From Dyadobacter sp. CY323 (GTDB lineage: Bacteria > Bacteroidota > Bacteroidia > Cytophagales > Spirosomataceae), in NCBI RefSeq assembly GCF_021390245.1, contig NZ_JAJUXH010000003.1, positions 1 to 64,000 of the forward strand: 64,000 nt of DNA, given 5' to 3'. The translations under genes and the position numbers were made by a program. Shown here piece by piece: positions 1-7,361 of this stretch. The stretch's first letter is position 1. Each line of letters starts with the position of its first letter. The notes beneath the pieces were generated by a model. The model worked only from the letters and a program-made list of their open reading frames with translations, was not told where the DNA came from and did no database searches.

Positions 1-516
1 ACAGGCCTCATCTTAGTCTCAAAATGATGACCCCGAATGCAGTACATAAAAAAGCCTTGGAGAAACACCCCAAGGCCTAAACTCAATCTAAAACCGTCAA
101 CTTATTTTAGGACGCGACAGTTAAAATGATTTCTATAAATTTCTGTTGAGTTTGATAGATTGATATACCGTAGAAAGAACGATTTATCAGCATCGATTTG
201 CAATGATACTTTTTCCAAAAAGCGAAAGGCTTCAAAAAAATAAACGAGCGTGCATTGAAAGGTTATACGCCTTCGAGATAATTCCGATTTAGGATGTCGA
301 CAAACGTATTCATTTTATTTTTTGGAAATTGTAGAGTAAACCCCATATTTAATTAACGGTAAATTAGTTGAGTGATGATCAATTAATTAAATTTTATCGC
401 TCCGTTAGATAAGTGGGATTTTCATTCGGCTTTGACTTACATATTCTTATAGTCATCAAAGTAAGTTTGTGCCGGCGTTAAACCTCGGTGATCCAGCTTT
501 ACTGATCATTGCCATA
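1..516. other. Left edge, no confident gene
   Basis: No convincing gene is seen. On the minus strand two overlapping frames are open for short distances. One begins ATG at about 316 and encodes 16 residues (MNTFVDILNRNYLEGV) before a stop. Another, without a start codon, reads protein-like down to about 103 and ends HFNCRVLK. They could be the pieces of one decayed small gene, but this is too weak to call. A minus-strand hairpin at 54-76 shows that transcripts from the right may end here. Confidence 0.4.
45..76 (-). terminator. Intrinsic terminator, minus strand
   Basis: A 7-bp stem GCCTTGG/CCAAGGC (54-60 with 70-76) is followed on the minus strand by a run of T (plus strand 47-53 is A-rich). 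It would end leftward transcription coming from the 517-759 region or beyond. Confidence 0.6.
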
Positions 517-759
517 TTAGCCCCTGACTGCAACCTGATCGTCCTGAATGAATGCTGGGCTGCATAGGTTGTAGGTTCCTCTCATTCCAAGACGCCGCGC
601 AATCTTTGCCATATTCTTGTTTGCGAGGCAAATGAATTGCTGAATGGCTTTACGGATCCTTGATTGGCCCTCTTTTACTTGTGAGATAATAGAAAGCTCC
701 GTCACGACAGCCGCTATTGTCCCAAAAAACAGGGTGGTGGCAATCGTTGTTTGCTTCAT
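517..759 (-). CDS. Small hypothetical protein, 80 aa
   Basis: I do not recognise this protein. It has a hydrophobic N-terminal stretch (about residues 6-24) that could be a membrane anchor or poor signal peptide. A basic middle part (RIRKAI, KIARRLGMRG) and a C-terminus with one cysteine follow. A purine-rich GGAAG lies just ahead of the ATG on the minus strand. The gene sits immediately 3' of tRNA-Asn, a common landing place for mobile DNA, so it may be accessory. It could also be a chance reading frame. Confidence 0.4.
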   Translation of the reverse strand: MKQTTIATTLFFGTIAAVVTELSIISQVKEGQSRIRKAIQQFICLANKNMAKIARRLGMRGTYNLCSPAFIQDDQVAVRG

Positions 760-815
760 AATCTTCCATTTTTAAAGATTTCTCCGCTTACGGCTCGTAG
801 GTTTAATTGCCACAT

Positions 816-852
816 AACAAAAAAAGCACCTAGCAAATTAATGCTAGATGCT
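816..852 (-). terminator. Terminator behind tRNA-Asn
   Basis: An 11-bp stem, AGCATCTAGCA on the minus strand pairing with TGCTAGGTGCT through one G-U pair, is followed by seven T. It lies 29 nt past the tRNA 3' end and is well placed to end the tRNA transcript. Confidence 0.8.
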
Positions 853-880
853 TTCGGAGCGGCGAACCGCATTCTCAGGG

Positions 881-954
881 CTCCCGAAGTTGGGCTCGAA
901 CCAACGACCCTCTGATTAACAGTCAGATGCTCTAACCGGCTGAGCTATTCAGGA
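881..954 (-). tRNA. tRNA-Asn (anticodon GTT)
   Basis: On the minus strand the 74-nt sequence folds as a cloverleaf. The acceptor arms TCCTGAA and TTCGGGA pair through seven positions with one G-U, and the discriminator is G. The D-arm reads GCTCAGCCGGTTAGAGC, the anticodon loop is CTGTTAA with GTT at 918-920, and the T-arm contains GGTTCGAGCCC. CCA is not encoded, so it must be added after transcription. Confidence 0.95.
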
Positions 955-1038
955 ATCTTAATCCGGTTGTTTACTCGAATTCTGGTGCAAATCTAAGAAT
1001 TCAACTTATACAGCGCAAGAATAAGCGTTAAAAAAATC

Positions 1039-1320
1039 TCACGACTGCACCCTTTGCAAGATTAACTCCTTGACTTTCTTGGCATCTCCCTTTGTAAAAT
1101 TATTGATAATAATTTCCGGGCGCATTCTCGGGATCACCCGAATCGTCGAAAAAAACATGCCGGTATCTACTTCCACCCCCGAAATGTCGGAATAAAATAC
1201 AAAGTTGTCAGTACTTCTGAAAAGCTTGCTGACCTTGAATGTCACGCCTTTTTCTCCGAAAGTAACTTCATCAGGAAAAAATGGATTCATTAAACCGCTG
1301 GCGCTATAACGTTCGCTCAT
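1039..1320 (-). CDS. Hypothetical PH-like domain protein, 93 aa
   Basis: A small soluble protein with no signal peptide. Alternating hydrophobic strands (VTFGEKGVTFKV, NFVFYSDISGVEV, STIRVIPRM) are followed by one C-terminal helix (AKKVKELILQRV). That pattern is typical of small bacterial PH-like domains, but function is unknown. The start is taken as the ATG at 1320 (MSERYS). An in-frame ATG at 1377 would run into the rsmG 3' end and is less likely. It lies just downstream of rsmG on the same strand with a 22-bp gap and is probably cotranscribed with it. Confidence 0.6.
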   Translation of the reverse strand: MSERYSASGLMNPFFPDEVTFGEKGVTFKVSKLFRSTDNFVFYSDISGVEVDTGMFFSTIRVIPRMRPEIIINNFTKGDAKKVKELILQRVQS

Positions 1321-1342
1321 AAGGATAGGTAATTTTAAATTT

Positions 1343-1963
1343 TCACAAAGGTACGTATACGACCTTTTTGGTCTCAAAGAATTCTTCGTTAAAATAGCCC
1401 GAAAGCTCGTAAATACGTGATTTTTGGTTCAACTCGGCAAGTTCCTCACCCAGGTCACCACCTTTAAGATATAAAATACCATTCCTGAGTTCGTGAAAGG
1501 AATTACGGCTGATGTTTTTTTTCACCCAGCCCACGAACGGTGTTATGCGGGTCACGGCCCGGCTCACAACAAATTCGTAGCTGTCATCCAGTCTTTCCGC
1601 GCGGATCTGCTCCGCTTTTACATTGTCCAGTTTCAATGCCGCTGCAATTTCCTGTACAACGCGTATTTTTTTACCGATACTATCAACCAAATGAAATTGC
1701 GTCTCCGGAAAGAGGATCGCCAGCGGAATCCCGGGAAACCCTCCACCAGTACCTACGTCTAGTACATTCGTACCCGACTTAAATGCCTGGACTTTAGCAA
1801 TTCCCAGTGAATGCAGTACATGTCTTTCATATAATGTATCAATATCCTGCCTGGAAATCACATTCACGCGTGCATTCCAGTATTGATATAGTTCTTCCAT
1901 TTCTCCAAACTTGCTGCGTTGCTCGTTGGTGAGGTCTGGGAAATATTTGTTGATTAATTCCAT
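1343..1963 (-). CDS. rsmG: 16S rRNA (guanine-527-N7)-methyltransferase RsmG
   Basis: Class I SAM-dependent methyltransferase that methylates G527 of 16S rRNA. The length, 206 aa, is normal for the family. The SAM-binding motif I reads DVGTGGGFPGIPL at about residues 68-80, the acidic end of strand 2 is HLVDSIGKK, and the later SRAVTRI motif is also characteristic. The start overlaps the 3' end of the upstream membrane glycosyltransferase gene by 10 bp on the minus strand, indicating translational coupling. In many bacteria rsmG lies near oriC, but no other origin-linked gene is beside it here. Confidence 0.95.
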   Translation of the reverse strand: MELINKYFPDLTNEQRSKFGEMEELYQYWNARVNVISRQDIDTLYERHVLHSLGIAKVQAFKSGTNVLDVGTGGGFPGIPLAILFPETQFHLVDSIGKKIRVVQEIAAALKLDNVKAEQIRAERLDDSYEFVVSRAVTRITPFVGWVKKNISRNSFHELRNGILYLKGGDLGEELAELNQKSRIYELSGYFNEEFFETKKVVYVPL

Positions 1964-3084
1964 GATTTACGGGGTCTTCTTCTTGTAAATGTCCGTATTC
2001 CGAAGACGAAGTAGTATACGAACAAAGCAAAGTCCATTAACAAAAAGCTGAACCATTCTACAGTTTTATCGAGCTTGATGTTGATAATAATTAGTAAAAA
2101 CCATTGTATGATCCACCTGACGCCGAATAGGATCCCGAGGTACTGAAGAAACAATATATCTCGCGTAACCAGACCAAAGGCTAATGCAGCAATTCCGACC
2201 AGCCAAGCGAGAACATGTGTGCCGGAAAGCATTCCCAACAAAAACTTATTCCGCGGCTTGTAATATCTGCTCACGGAAATATGCCGCTGTTTCTGACGAA
2301 ACCAATCCCGCCAGGTGGTTTTTGGGATGGAGTATACAAAGGAATCTTCTTCTATAGATATGGTTGTATTCGAGCTTGTTGAAACCTCGTTCAGAAAAAT
2401 ATCATCGTCTCCACCGAAGACGTGTTTATGGGTATAAAATCCTTTATTCGCAAAAAACACGGAACGCTTATATAATATATTGCGGCCAACGCCCATATAA
2501 GTCATTCCAGCGAGTGCAAAGGACAGATATTGGACAGCGGTATAAAATGTTTCACACCGGATAAACCAATTGAGCAACCCGGCCCGCCTCGCATAGGGTG
2601 AAAATCCCAATACGATTTCCTTGTCATCTGCAACCCGCGAGGTCATTGCTGTGATCCAGTGATTTGACGAGGGGCGGCAATCTGCGTCGGTCATTAATGC
2701 GATCGGATATTTGGCCTGCTTCATTCCGACCGTTAATGCATATTTTTTGGGGGTAACGTGGTCGAACTGGTCGTTGATGCGGATGTAGCGGATGTGCTTC
2801 CATTGCTGGATACTGGCTCTGATAAACTCTTCACTGCCATCGTCAGACCGATCGTCCAGCAGGATTACCTCAAATTCCGGATATTCCTGCGCATCGAGTA
2901 GCGGCAGCAATTCCGTCAGGTTTTCTCTCTCGTTCCAGGCACATACAAGTACAGTTACACCGGGCATTGCACTGCCATAATTTGCCCCTTTTCCGTAAAA
3001 TGCCAGTCTTGTAAAAAAGAACAAATAGTAGAATAACTGAACACACACAAACGCTGCAAGCGCATAGAGTAGATAATCGGCCAC
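1954..3084 (-). CDS. Membrane-bound family 2 glycosyltransferase
   Basis: A processive-type GT2 enzyme of 376 aa. Residues about 5-27 form an N-terminal membrane segment. The GT-A catalytic domain follows, with VTVLVCAWNERENL (nucleotide-sugar binding start), LLDDRSDDGS and the DxD-like TDADCRP. GGDDD and the acceptor-site W..RQKQRH motif mark the end of the domain. Two or three hydrophobic segments lie at the C-terminus (roughly 285-365). It probably transfers a sugar from a nucleotide donor to a lipid or polysaccharide acceptor at the inner membrane. Substrate cannot be told. It overlaps rsmG by 10 bp. Confidence 0.85.
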   Translation of the reverse strand: MADYLLYALAAFVCVQLFYYLFFFTRLAFYGKGANYGSAMPGVTVLVCAWNERENLTELLPLLDAQEYPEFEVILLDDRSDDGSEEFIRASIQQWKHIRYIRINDQFDHVTPKKYALTVGMKQAKYPIALMTDADCRPSSNHWITAMTSRVADDKEIVLGFSPYARRAGLLNWFIRCETFYTAVQYLSFALAGMTYMGVGRNILYKRSVFFANKGFYTHKHVFGGDDDIFLNEVSTSSNTTISIEEDSFVYSIPKTTWRDWFRQKQRHISVSRYYKPRNKFLLGMLSGTHVLAWLVGIAALAFGLVTRDILFLQYLGILFGVRWIIQWFLLIIINIKLDKTVEWFSFLLMDFALFVYYFVFGIRTFTRRRPRKSWN

Positions 3085-3163
3085 AATAGAAGAGAGAAGT
3101 AAAATTTTACCATATTATACACAAATATACGGTCATTGTCAGGAATGTTCGAGACCTTCAACC

Positions 3164-3171
3164 TATTTTTG
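3164..3171 (+). promoter_or_regulatory. Promoter -7 element of tgt
   Basis: TATTTTTG matches the Bacteroidota -7 consensus TAnnTTTG, 24 bp ahead of the tgt ATG. No good TTG is present at the usual -33 distance, so the call rests on the -7 element alone. Confidence 0.5.
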
Positions 3172-3194
3172 CGCATCAGCAATTTAAAACTTTA

Positions 3195-4328
3195 ATGAAG
3201 TTTACACTACAAACTGAGGATCCCCAATCGAAGGCACGGGCAGGGTTTATAGAAACGGACCACGGGATTATTCAGACGCCGATATTCATGCCTGTGGGCA
3301 CCGCAGGAACCGTAAAAGCGGTACATCAGCGCGAACTAAAAGACGATATTAAAGCTCAGATCATCCTGGGGAATACCTATCACCTGTATCTGCGTCCCGG
3401 TATGGACATTATGAAAAGAGCCGGTGGGTTACATGCCTTCAATGGCTGGGACCGACCAATACTGACAGACAGCGGCGGTTACCAGGTATATTCACTCGCC
3501 GGGACGGGCAGGAAGATAAATGAAGAAGGTGTGGTATTTAAGTCACACATTGACGGTGGGGTACACACTTTCACGCCGGAAAATGTGATGGATATTCAGC
3601 GTACAATCGGCGCAGACATCATTATGGCATTCGATGAATGCACCCCCTACCCATGCGATTTTACCTACGCGAGAAAATCCATGGAGATGACCCATCGCTG
3701 GCTGACCCGCTGCTGTGACAGGTTTGATAGTACGGAGCCGATTTACGGCCACAGCCAGACCCTTTTCCCGATTGTCCAGGGCAGTGTCTATAAAGATTTG
3801 AGAAAGCAATCCGCTGAGTTTGTTGCCTCTTGCAACCGGGAAGGCAATGCAATCGGTGGCTTATCGGTGGGTGAGCCAGCGGAAATGATGTATGAGCTCA
3901 CAGAAGTTGTCTGCGATATTTTACCAAAAGACAAGCCACGCTATCTCATGGGTGTTGGAACACCTGCCAACATCCTTGAATGCATAGCGCTGGGTGTCGA
4001 TATGTTTGACTGTGTAATGCCTACTCGCAATGCCCGTAATGGCATGATTTTTACAACAGAAGGGGTGATCAATATCCGCAATGAAAAATGGAGAGATGAT
4101 TACTCTCCGATTGATGCCGGACTCGGGGGATATGTTAGTACTTTTTACAGTAAAGCCTATCTGAGACATCTGGTAAAATCGGGAGAAATGCTGGGGGCAC
4201 AGATTGCCAGCGTTCATAATCTCACTTTTTATTTGTGGCTGGTGAATACCGCCAGGGAAAAAATTATCGAGGGTAGTTTTATATCGTGGAAGCAGGAAAT
4301 GGAAAAAAAATTAATTCAACGACTTTGA
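3195..4328 (+). CDS. tgt: tRNA-guanine transglycosylase
   Basis: Exchanges guanine-34 for the queuosine precursor preQ1 in tRNAs with GUN anticodons. At 377 aa it is the normal bacterial length, a TIM barrel. The catalytic aspartate motif DSGGYQVYSL starts near residue 91 and MFDCVMPTRNARNG carries the nucleophile. The zinc subdomain is unusual. The canonical D-P-x-C-x-C-Y-x-C...H pattern reads D307-A-G-L-G-G-Y-V-S, so all three cysteine positions (310, 312, 315) are replaced by Leu, Gly and Ser, while the histidine (341, VHNL) remains. The flanking YSKAYLRHL is intact and there is no frameshift. From memory other Bacteroidota enzymes share this loss, so it is probably lineage-wide. Confidence 0.95.
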   Translation: MKFTLQTEDPQSKARAGFIETDHGIIQTPIFMPVGTAGTVKAVHQRELKDDIKAQIILGNTYHLYLRPGMDIMKRAGGLHAFNGWDRPILTDSGGYQVYSLAGTGRKINEEGVVFKSHIDGGVHTFTPENVMDIQRTIGADIIMAFDECTPYPCDFTYARKSMEMTHRWLTRCCDRFDSTEPIYGHSQTLFPIVQGSVYKDLRKQSAEFVASCNREGNAIGGLSVGEPAEMMYELTEVVCDILPKDKPRYLMGVGTPANILECIALGVDMFDCVMPTRNARNGMIFTTEGVINIRNEKWRDDYSPIDAGLGGYVSTFYSKAYLRHLVKSGEMLGAQIASVHNLTFYLWLVNTAREKIIEGSFISWKQEMEKKLIQRL

Positions 4329-4406
4329 AAGTTCACAAAAGGAAGTTTCTTTCGAGTAAAATTTGAATGATTTCTTAGGAAACTTTCCCATTTGAGTCAA
4401 CTTCGG

Positions 4407-4437
4407 TTGATTAAATGATATTGTTAACCTATTTTTG
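4407..4437 (+). promoter_or_regulatory. Promoter of the OmpA-like gene
   Basis: TTG (4407-4409), a 20-bp spacer and TATTTTTG (4430-4437) fit the Bacteroidota -33/-7 consensus exactly. The start of transcription would be near 4443, giving a leader of about 108 nt before the ATG at 4552. Confidence 0.75.
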
Positions 4438-4551
4438 TCGCACTAGGCATTTGGTTATTGTACAATTGGCCATGATCTAAAATATATAACTTTACTCATA
4501 ATTGACTACCGATCAATCCTAGTTAATCTTAATAACGCTAACTTGAATAGT

Positions 4552-6006
4552 ATGAAAAAAGTATCCCAGTTGATTTGTTCGTTTGCCTTGGGGGCAATGA
4601 TGGCGCTGCCTTCATTGGCGCAACCACTAGTGCAACCGAATTCTCCGGATTACAATCCCAAAGCAACGTATGATGGTCCTTACAAACTGAACACCTGGTC
4701 AGTTTCTGCACATTTCGGCCCATCCATGTTCTTTGGAGATTTGAGAGAATATGATTTCTGGCCTGTTACAAAAACTACTTCTGACAGCCACAAAGAATCC
4801 GGAACATTTCAGGGTGGTTTGACTGTCAATAAGCAACTTTCATACTGGTTCGGAACTCGCCTTGATGCATCCGTAGGTGGATTAAGAGGTATGAAGCGTC
4901 GTATGTACAACCGTTATTTTGAGGGTAACTACTTTGATGTTTCGCTTGCAGGAACTGTGAACCTGAAAGGTCTTTTAATGGGGCCTAATAAAATGAAACG
5001 CTGGAAAGTAGACGCGTATGTTGGTGTAGGTCAGGTGTTTTATGACGCTACTGCATACGATCTTACAGGTGGCGTAAAACTTCGTGAAACGGGCAAAATG
5101 AATGATTGGATTATTCCAACAGGATTGAACGTGAATTATGAAGTAACCAAAAGAATTGACATCGGTCTTGACTTCCGTTTGAACCATACAAACTCTGACT
5201 ATCTGGATGCTACTTACGGTGGTGACTACGACAGAACTCCAAACAGTTTTGTTATCGAAGATCAGAAAACTTCACGTAAGGGAAATTCTGAACTTGACAG
5301 CTACGGATACGGATCTGTTCAGGTGACATACAAATTGGGTAAAAACCCATTGAAAGTTGCGAAAGTAGATGGCAAATGGGATTACAAACCTGACGAGGGT
5401 GGTTATTATCACCTGCGTTACACAGATCCTAAAGTGTTGATCAAACCACCGAAAATCCTTACTCTTGAAGAAATGGATTCTGTGGCAAAAGCTAACCGTC
5501 CAAAAGATATCGACCCAAGATTGCTTCTTGATACAGATGGTGACGGTGTTTCTGACTTCTTCGATAAAGAACCTAATTCACCAGCAGGAAGTGTAGTTGA
5601 CGGTAGCGGTCGCGTTCTTGATTTTGATTCTTACGTTAAAAATGCACTTGCATCCGGAGCAGCTTGCAGCGAGATCTTTGCTAACGTAACCTTCGATACG
5701 GATAAAAATACGCTCAAACCTGAGGCACAAGAAATGCTTAAAAATGTTGCGATGCTGATGAACAAAAACGGTTGCCGTCTGCAACTTGCAGGTCACACGG
5801 ATCGTCGCGCTTCTGATCGTTACAACATCGCACTTTCTAAACGTCGTGTTGATGCAGTTAAAAACTTCCTGATCAACGAAGCAGGATTGTCTGACCCAAG
5901 CAAAGTGATCGTTGATTACTTCGGTTCATTCAAACCAATCGCTGACAGTGCGAAACGTGAAGGTCTTCAGAAAAACCGTCGCGTAGAATTGAAACTTCTT
6001 CCATAG
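4552..6006 (+). CDS. OmpA-family outer-membrane protein
   Basis: A 484-aa exported protein. A signal peptide ends in LPSLAQ near residue 24. An N-terminal domain of about 250 residues has the alternating aromatic/glycine strands of an outer-membrane beta barrel. An acidic calcium-binding thrombospondin-3-like segment (DTDGDGVSDFFDKEP, about residue 326) follows. The C-terminal peptidoglycan-binding OmpA domain carries FDTDKNTLKPEA, LAGHTDRRASD, NIALSKRR and NRRVELKL. It likely tethers the outer membrane to the cell wall. The ATG at 4552 is preferred over an in-frame TTG at 4543. A strong promoter upstream and terminator downstream show a single-gene unit. Confidence 0.9.
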   Translation: MKKVSQLICSFALGAMMALPSLAQPLVQPNSPDYNPKATYDGPYKLNTWSVSAHFGPSMFFGDLREYDFWPVTKTTSDSHKESGTFQGGLTVNKQLSYWFGTRLDASVGGLRGMKRRMYNRYFEGNYFDVSLAGTVNLKGLLMGPNKMKRWKVDAYVGVGQVFYDATAYDLTGGVKLRETGKMNDWIIPTGLNVNYEVTKRIDIGLDFRLNHTNSDYLDATYGGDYDRTPNSFVIEDQKTSRKGNSELDSYGYGSVQVTYKLGKNPLKVAKVDGKWDYKPDEGGYYHLRYTDPKVLIKPPKILTLEEMDSVAKANRPKDIDPRLLLDTDGDGVSDFFDKEPNSPAGSVVDGSGRVLDFDSYVKNALASGAACSEIFANVTFDTDKNTLKPEAQEMLKNVAMLMNKNGCRLQLAGHTDRRASDRYNIALSKRRVDAVKNFLINEAGLSDPSKVIVDYFGSFKPIADSAKREGLQKNRRVELKLLP

Positions 6007-6022
6007 TAACTGGAAAGCTTAT

Positions 6023-6058
6023 AAAAAGAAAGGCTCCCTCACAGGAGCCTTTCTTTTT
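6023..6058 (+). terminator. Intrinsic terminator
   Basis: A perfect 15-bp stem (6023-6037 with 6044-6058) has a 6-nt loop CTCACA and ends in TTTTT. It closes the OmpA-like gene. Confidence 0.9.
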
Positions 6059-6118
6059 ATAGACCCGGTAAATCCGTATTCAACAGTATCCATTTCACAC
6101 ATATTAAAAAACCAGTTA

Positions 6119-7222
6119 ATGAAAGATTACGATTACCTTATTGTAGGCGCCGGATTATGGGGTTCAGTTTTTGCTCACGAAGCAACTAAAAAAGGAAAAA
6201 AATGCCTCGTTATCGACCGCAGGGAACATACTGGTGGTAATGTTTACTGCGAAAATGTGGAGGGTATCAATGTGCACAAATACGGCGCGCACATTTTCCA
6301 TACGAATGACAAAGACATCTGGGATTATGTAAATTCGTTCGTCGAGTTCAATCGTTACACCAATTCCCCGGTAGCGAATTTTAATGGCGAACTGTATAAT
6401 CTGCCTTTTAATATGAACACCTTTTACCAGTTGTGGAAGGTGCGTACCCCCGAAGAAGCAAAAGAAAAAATCCGGCAGCAAGTAGAAGAAGCTGGCATTA
6501 AGGATCCACAAAACCTTGAAGAACAAGCTATTTCACTTGTTGGGACGGATATTTACGAAAAGCTGATCAAAGCTTATACAGAGAAACAGTGGGGAAGAAA
6601 AGCGACTGAACTACCGGCATTTATTATCAAACGCTTGCCGGTTCGGTTTACATTCGACAATAATTATTTTAATGACAAATACCAGGGCATTCCAATTGGC
6701 GGTTACAACAAGCTGATCGAAGGCCTTTTGGATGGTGTGGAAGTCAGACTGGGTGTGGACTTCTTTAAAGATCGGGAGGCTTTAAGTGAGCTTGCAGATA
6801 CCGTGGTTTACACCGGCCCCATTGACGAGTATTTCGAATTCCGTTTCGGACAATTGGAATACCGCGGATTACGGTTTGAAAATCAATTACTTGACCAGGA
6901 AAATTACCAGGGTAATGCGGTTGTGAACTACACAGATGGCGAGACTCCATTTACCCGGATCATCGAGCATAAACATTTTGAATTTGGGACACAACCCAAA
7001 ACGGTGATTACCCACGAATATCCTGAGGAGTGGGTAAAAGGTGCAGAACCATATTACCCGGTAAACGACGACAAGAATACCGCAGTCTTCAATCAATATA
7101 AAGCTCTGGCAGAACAAGAAGAAAATGTGATCTTCGGTGGCCGGCTTGCCGAGTACCGATATTACGATATGCACCAGGTTGTAGCCTCGGCATTAAAAAA
7201 AGTAAAAGTACATTTCGCTTAA
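6119..7222 (+). CDS. glf: UDP-galactopyranose mutase
   Basis: Flavoenzyme that converts UDP-galactopyranose to UDP-galactofuranose for surface glycans. It has 367 aa, the usual bacterial length. The N-terminal FAD-binding motif reads DYLIVGAGLWGSVFA, followed by ID-RREHTGGN and the substrate-region KYGAHIFHT. IGGYNKLIEGLL and the C-terminal FGGRLAEYRYYDMHQVV, which contacts FAD, complete the family pattern. It is the first gene of the polysaccharide region but has its own terminator before the kinase gene, so it may be a separate unit. It implies galactofuranose in the product. Confidence 0.95.
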   Translation: MKDYDYLIVGAGLWGSVFAHEATKKGKKCLVIDRREHTGGNVYCENVEGINVHKYGAHIFHTNDKDIWDYVNSFVEFNRYTNSPVANFNGELYNLPFNMNTFYQLWKVRTPEEAKEKIRQQVEEAGIKDPQNLEEQAISLVGTDIYEKLIKAYTEKQWGRKATELPAFIIKRLPVRFTFDNNYFNDKYQGIPIGGYNKLIEGLLDGVEVRLGVDFFKDREALSELADTVVYTGPIDEYFEFRFGQLEYRGLRFENQLLDQENYQGNAVVNYTDGETPFTRIIEHKHFEFGTQPKTVITHEYPEEWVKGAEPYYPVNDDKNTAVFNQYKALAEQEENVIFGGRLAEYRYYDMHQVVASALKKVKVHFA

Positions 7223-7244
7223 AAAGCCTGCATACGCATTCCCG

Positions 7245-7282
7245 ACCCTGTTTATCCTTAAAAAGATCAGCAGGGTTTTTTA
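7245..7282 (+). terminator. Intrinsic terminator after glf
   Basis: ACCCTG (7245-7250) pairs with CAGGGT (7271-7276) across a 20-nt loop with some inner pairing, followed by TTTTT. It is of moderate strength. Confidence 0.6.
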
Positions 7283-7361
7283 TTTGAAAAAAAGTTTAAA
7301 AAAGTGCGTTACTTATTTTGCCTCCTTCCGTCTAAAACATACTACCATTTAAAAGTATGTG

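Noticed and set aside
244-316. Short peptide frame MNTFVDILNRNYLEGV on the minus strand
   Set aside because: Only 16 residues and no clear ribosome site; may be a remnant, so it is only mentioned under the left edge.
1343-1963. rsmG as an origin marker
   Set aside because: No mnmG, parA/B, dnaA or DnaA boxes beside it; the DnaA-box cluster is at 57.8 kb instead.
4340-4395. Hairpin GGAAGTTTC/GAAACTTTCC after tgt
   Set aside because: Loop near 28 nt, imperfect stem and no T-tract; not convincing as a terminator.
7283-7320. Promoter for the Wzc-type gene (TTTG ... TTATTTTG)
   Set aside because: Spacing of about 26 bp is outside the 18-21 bp seen in other promoters of this window.
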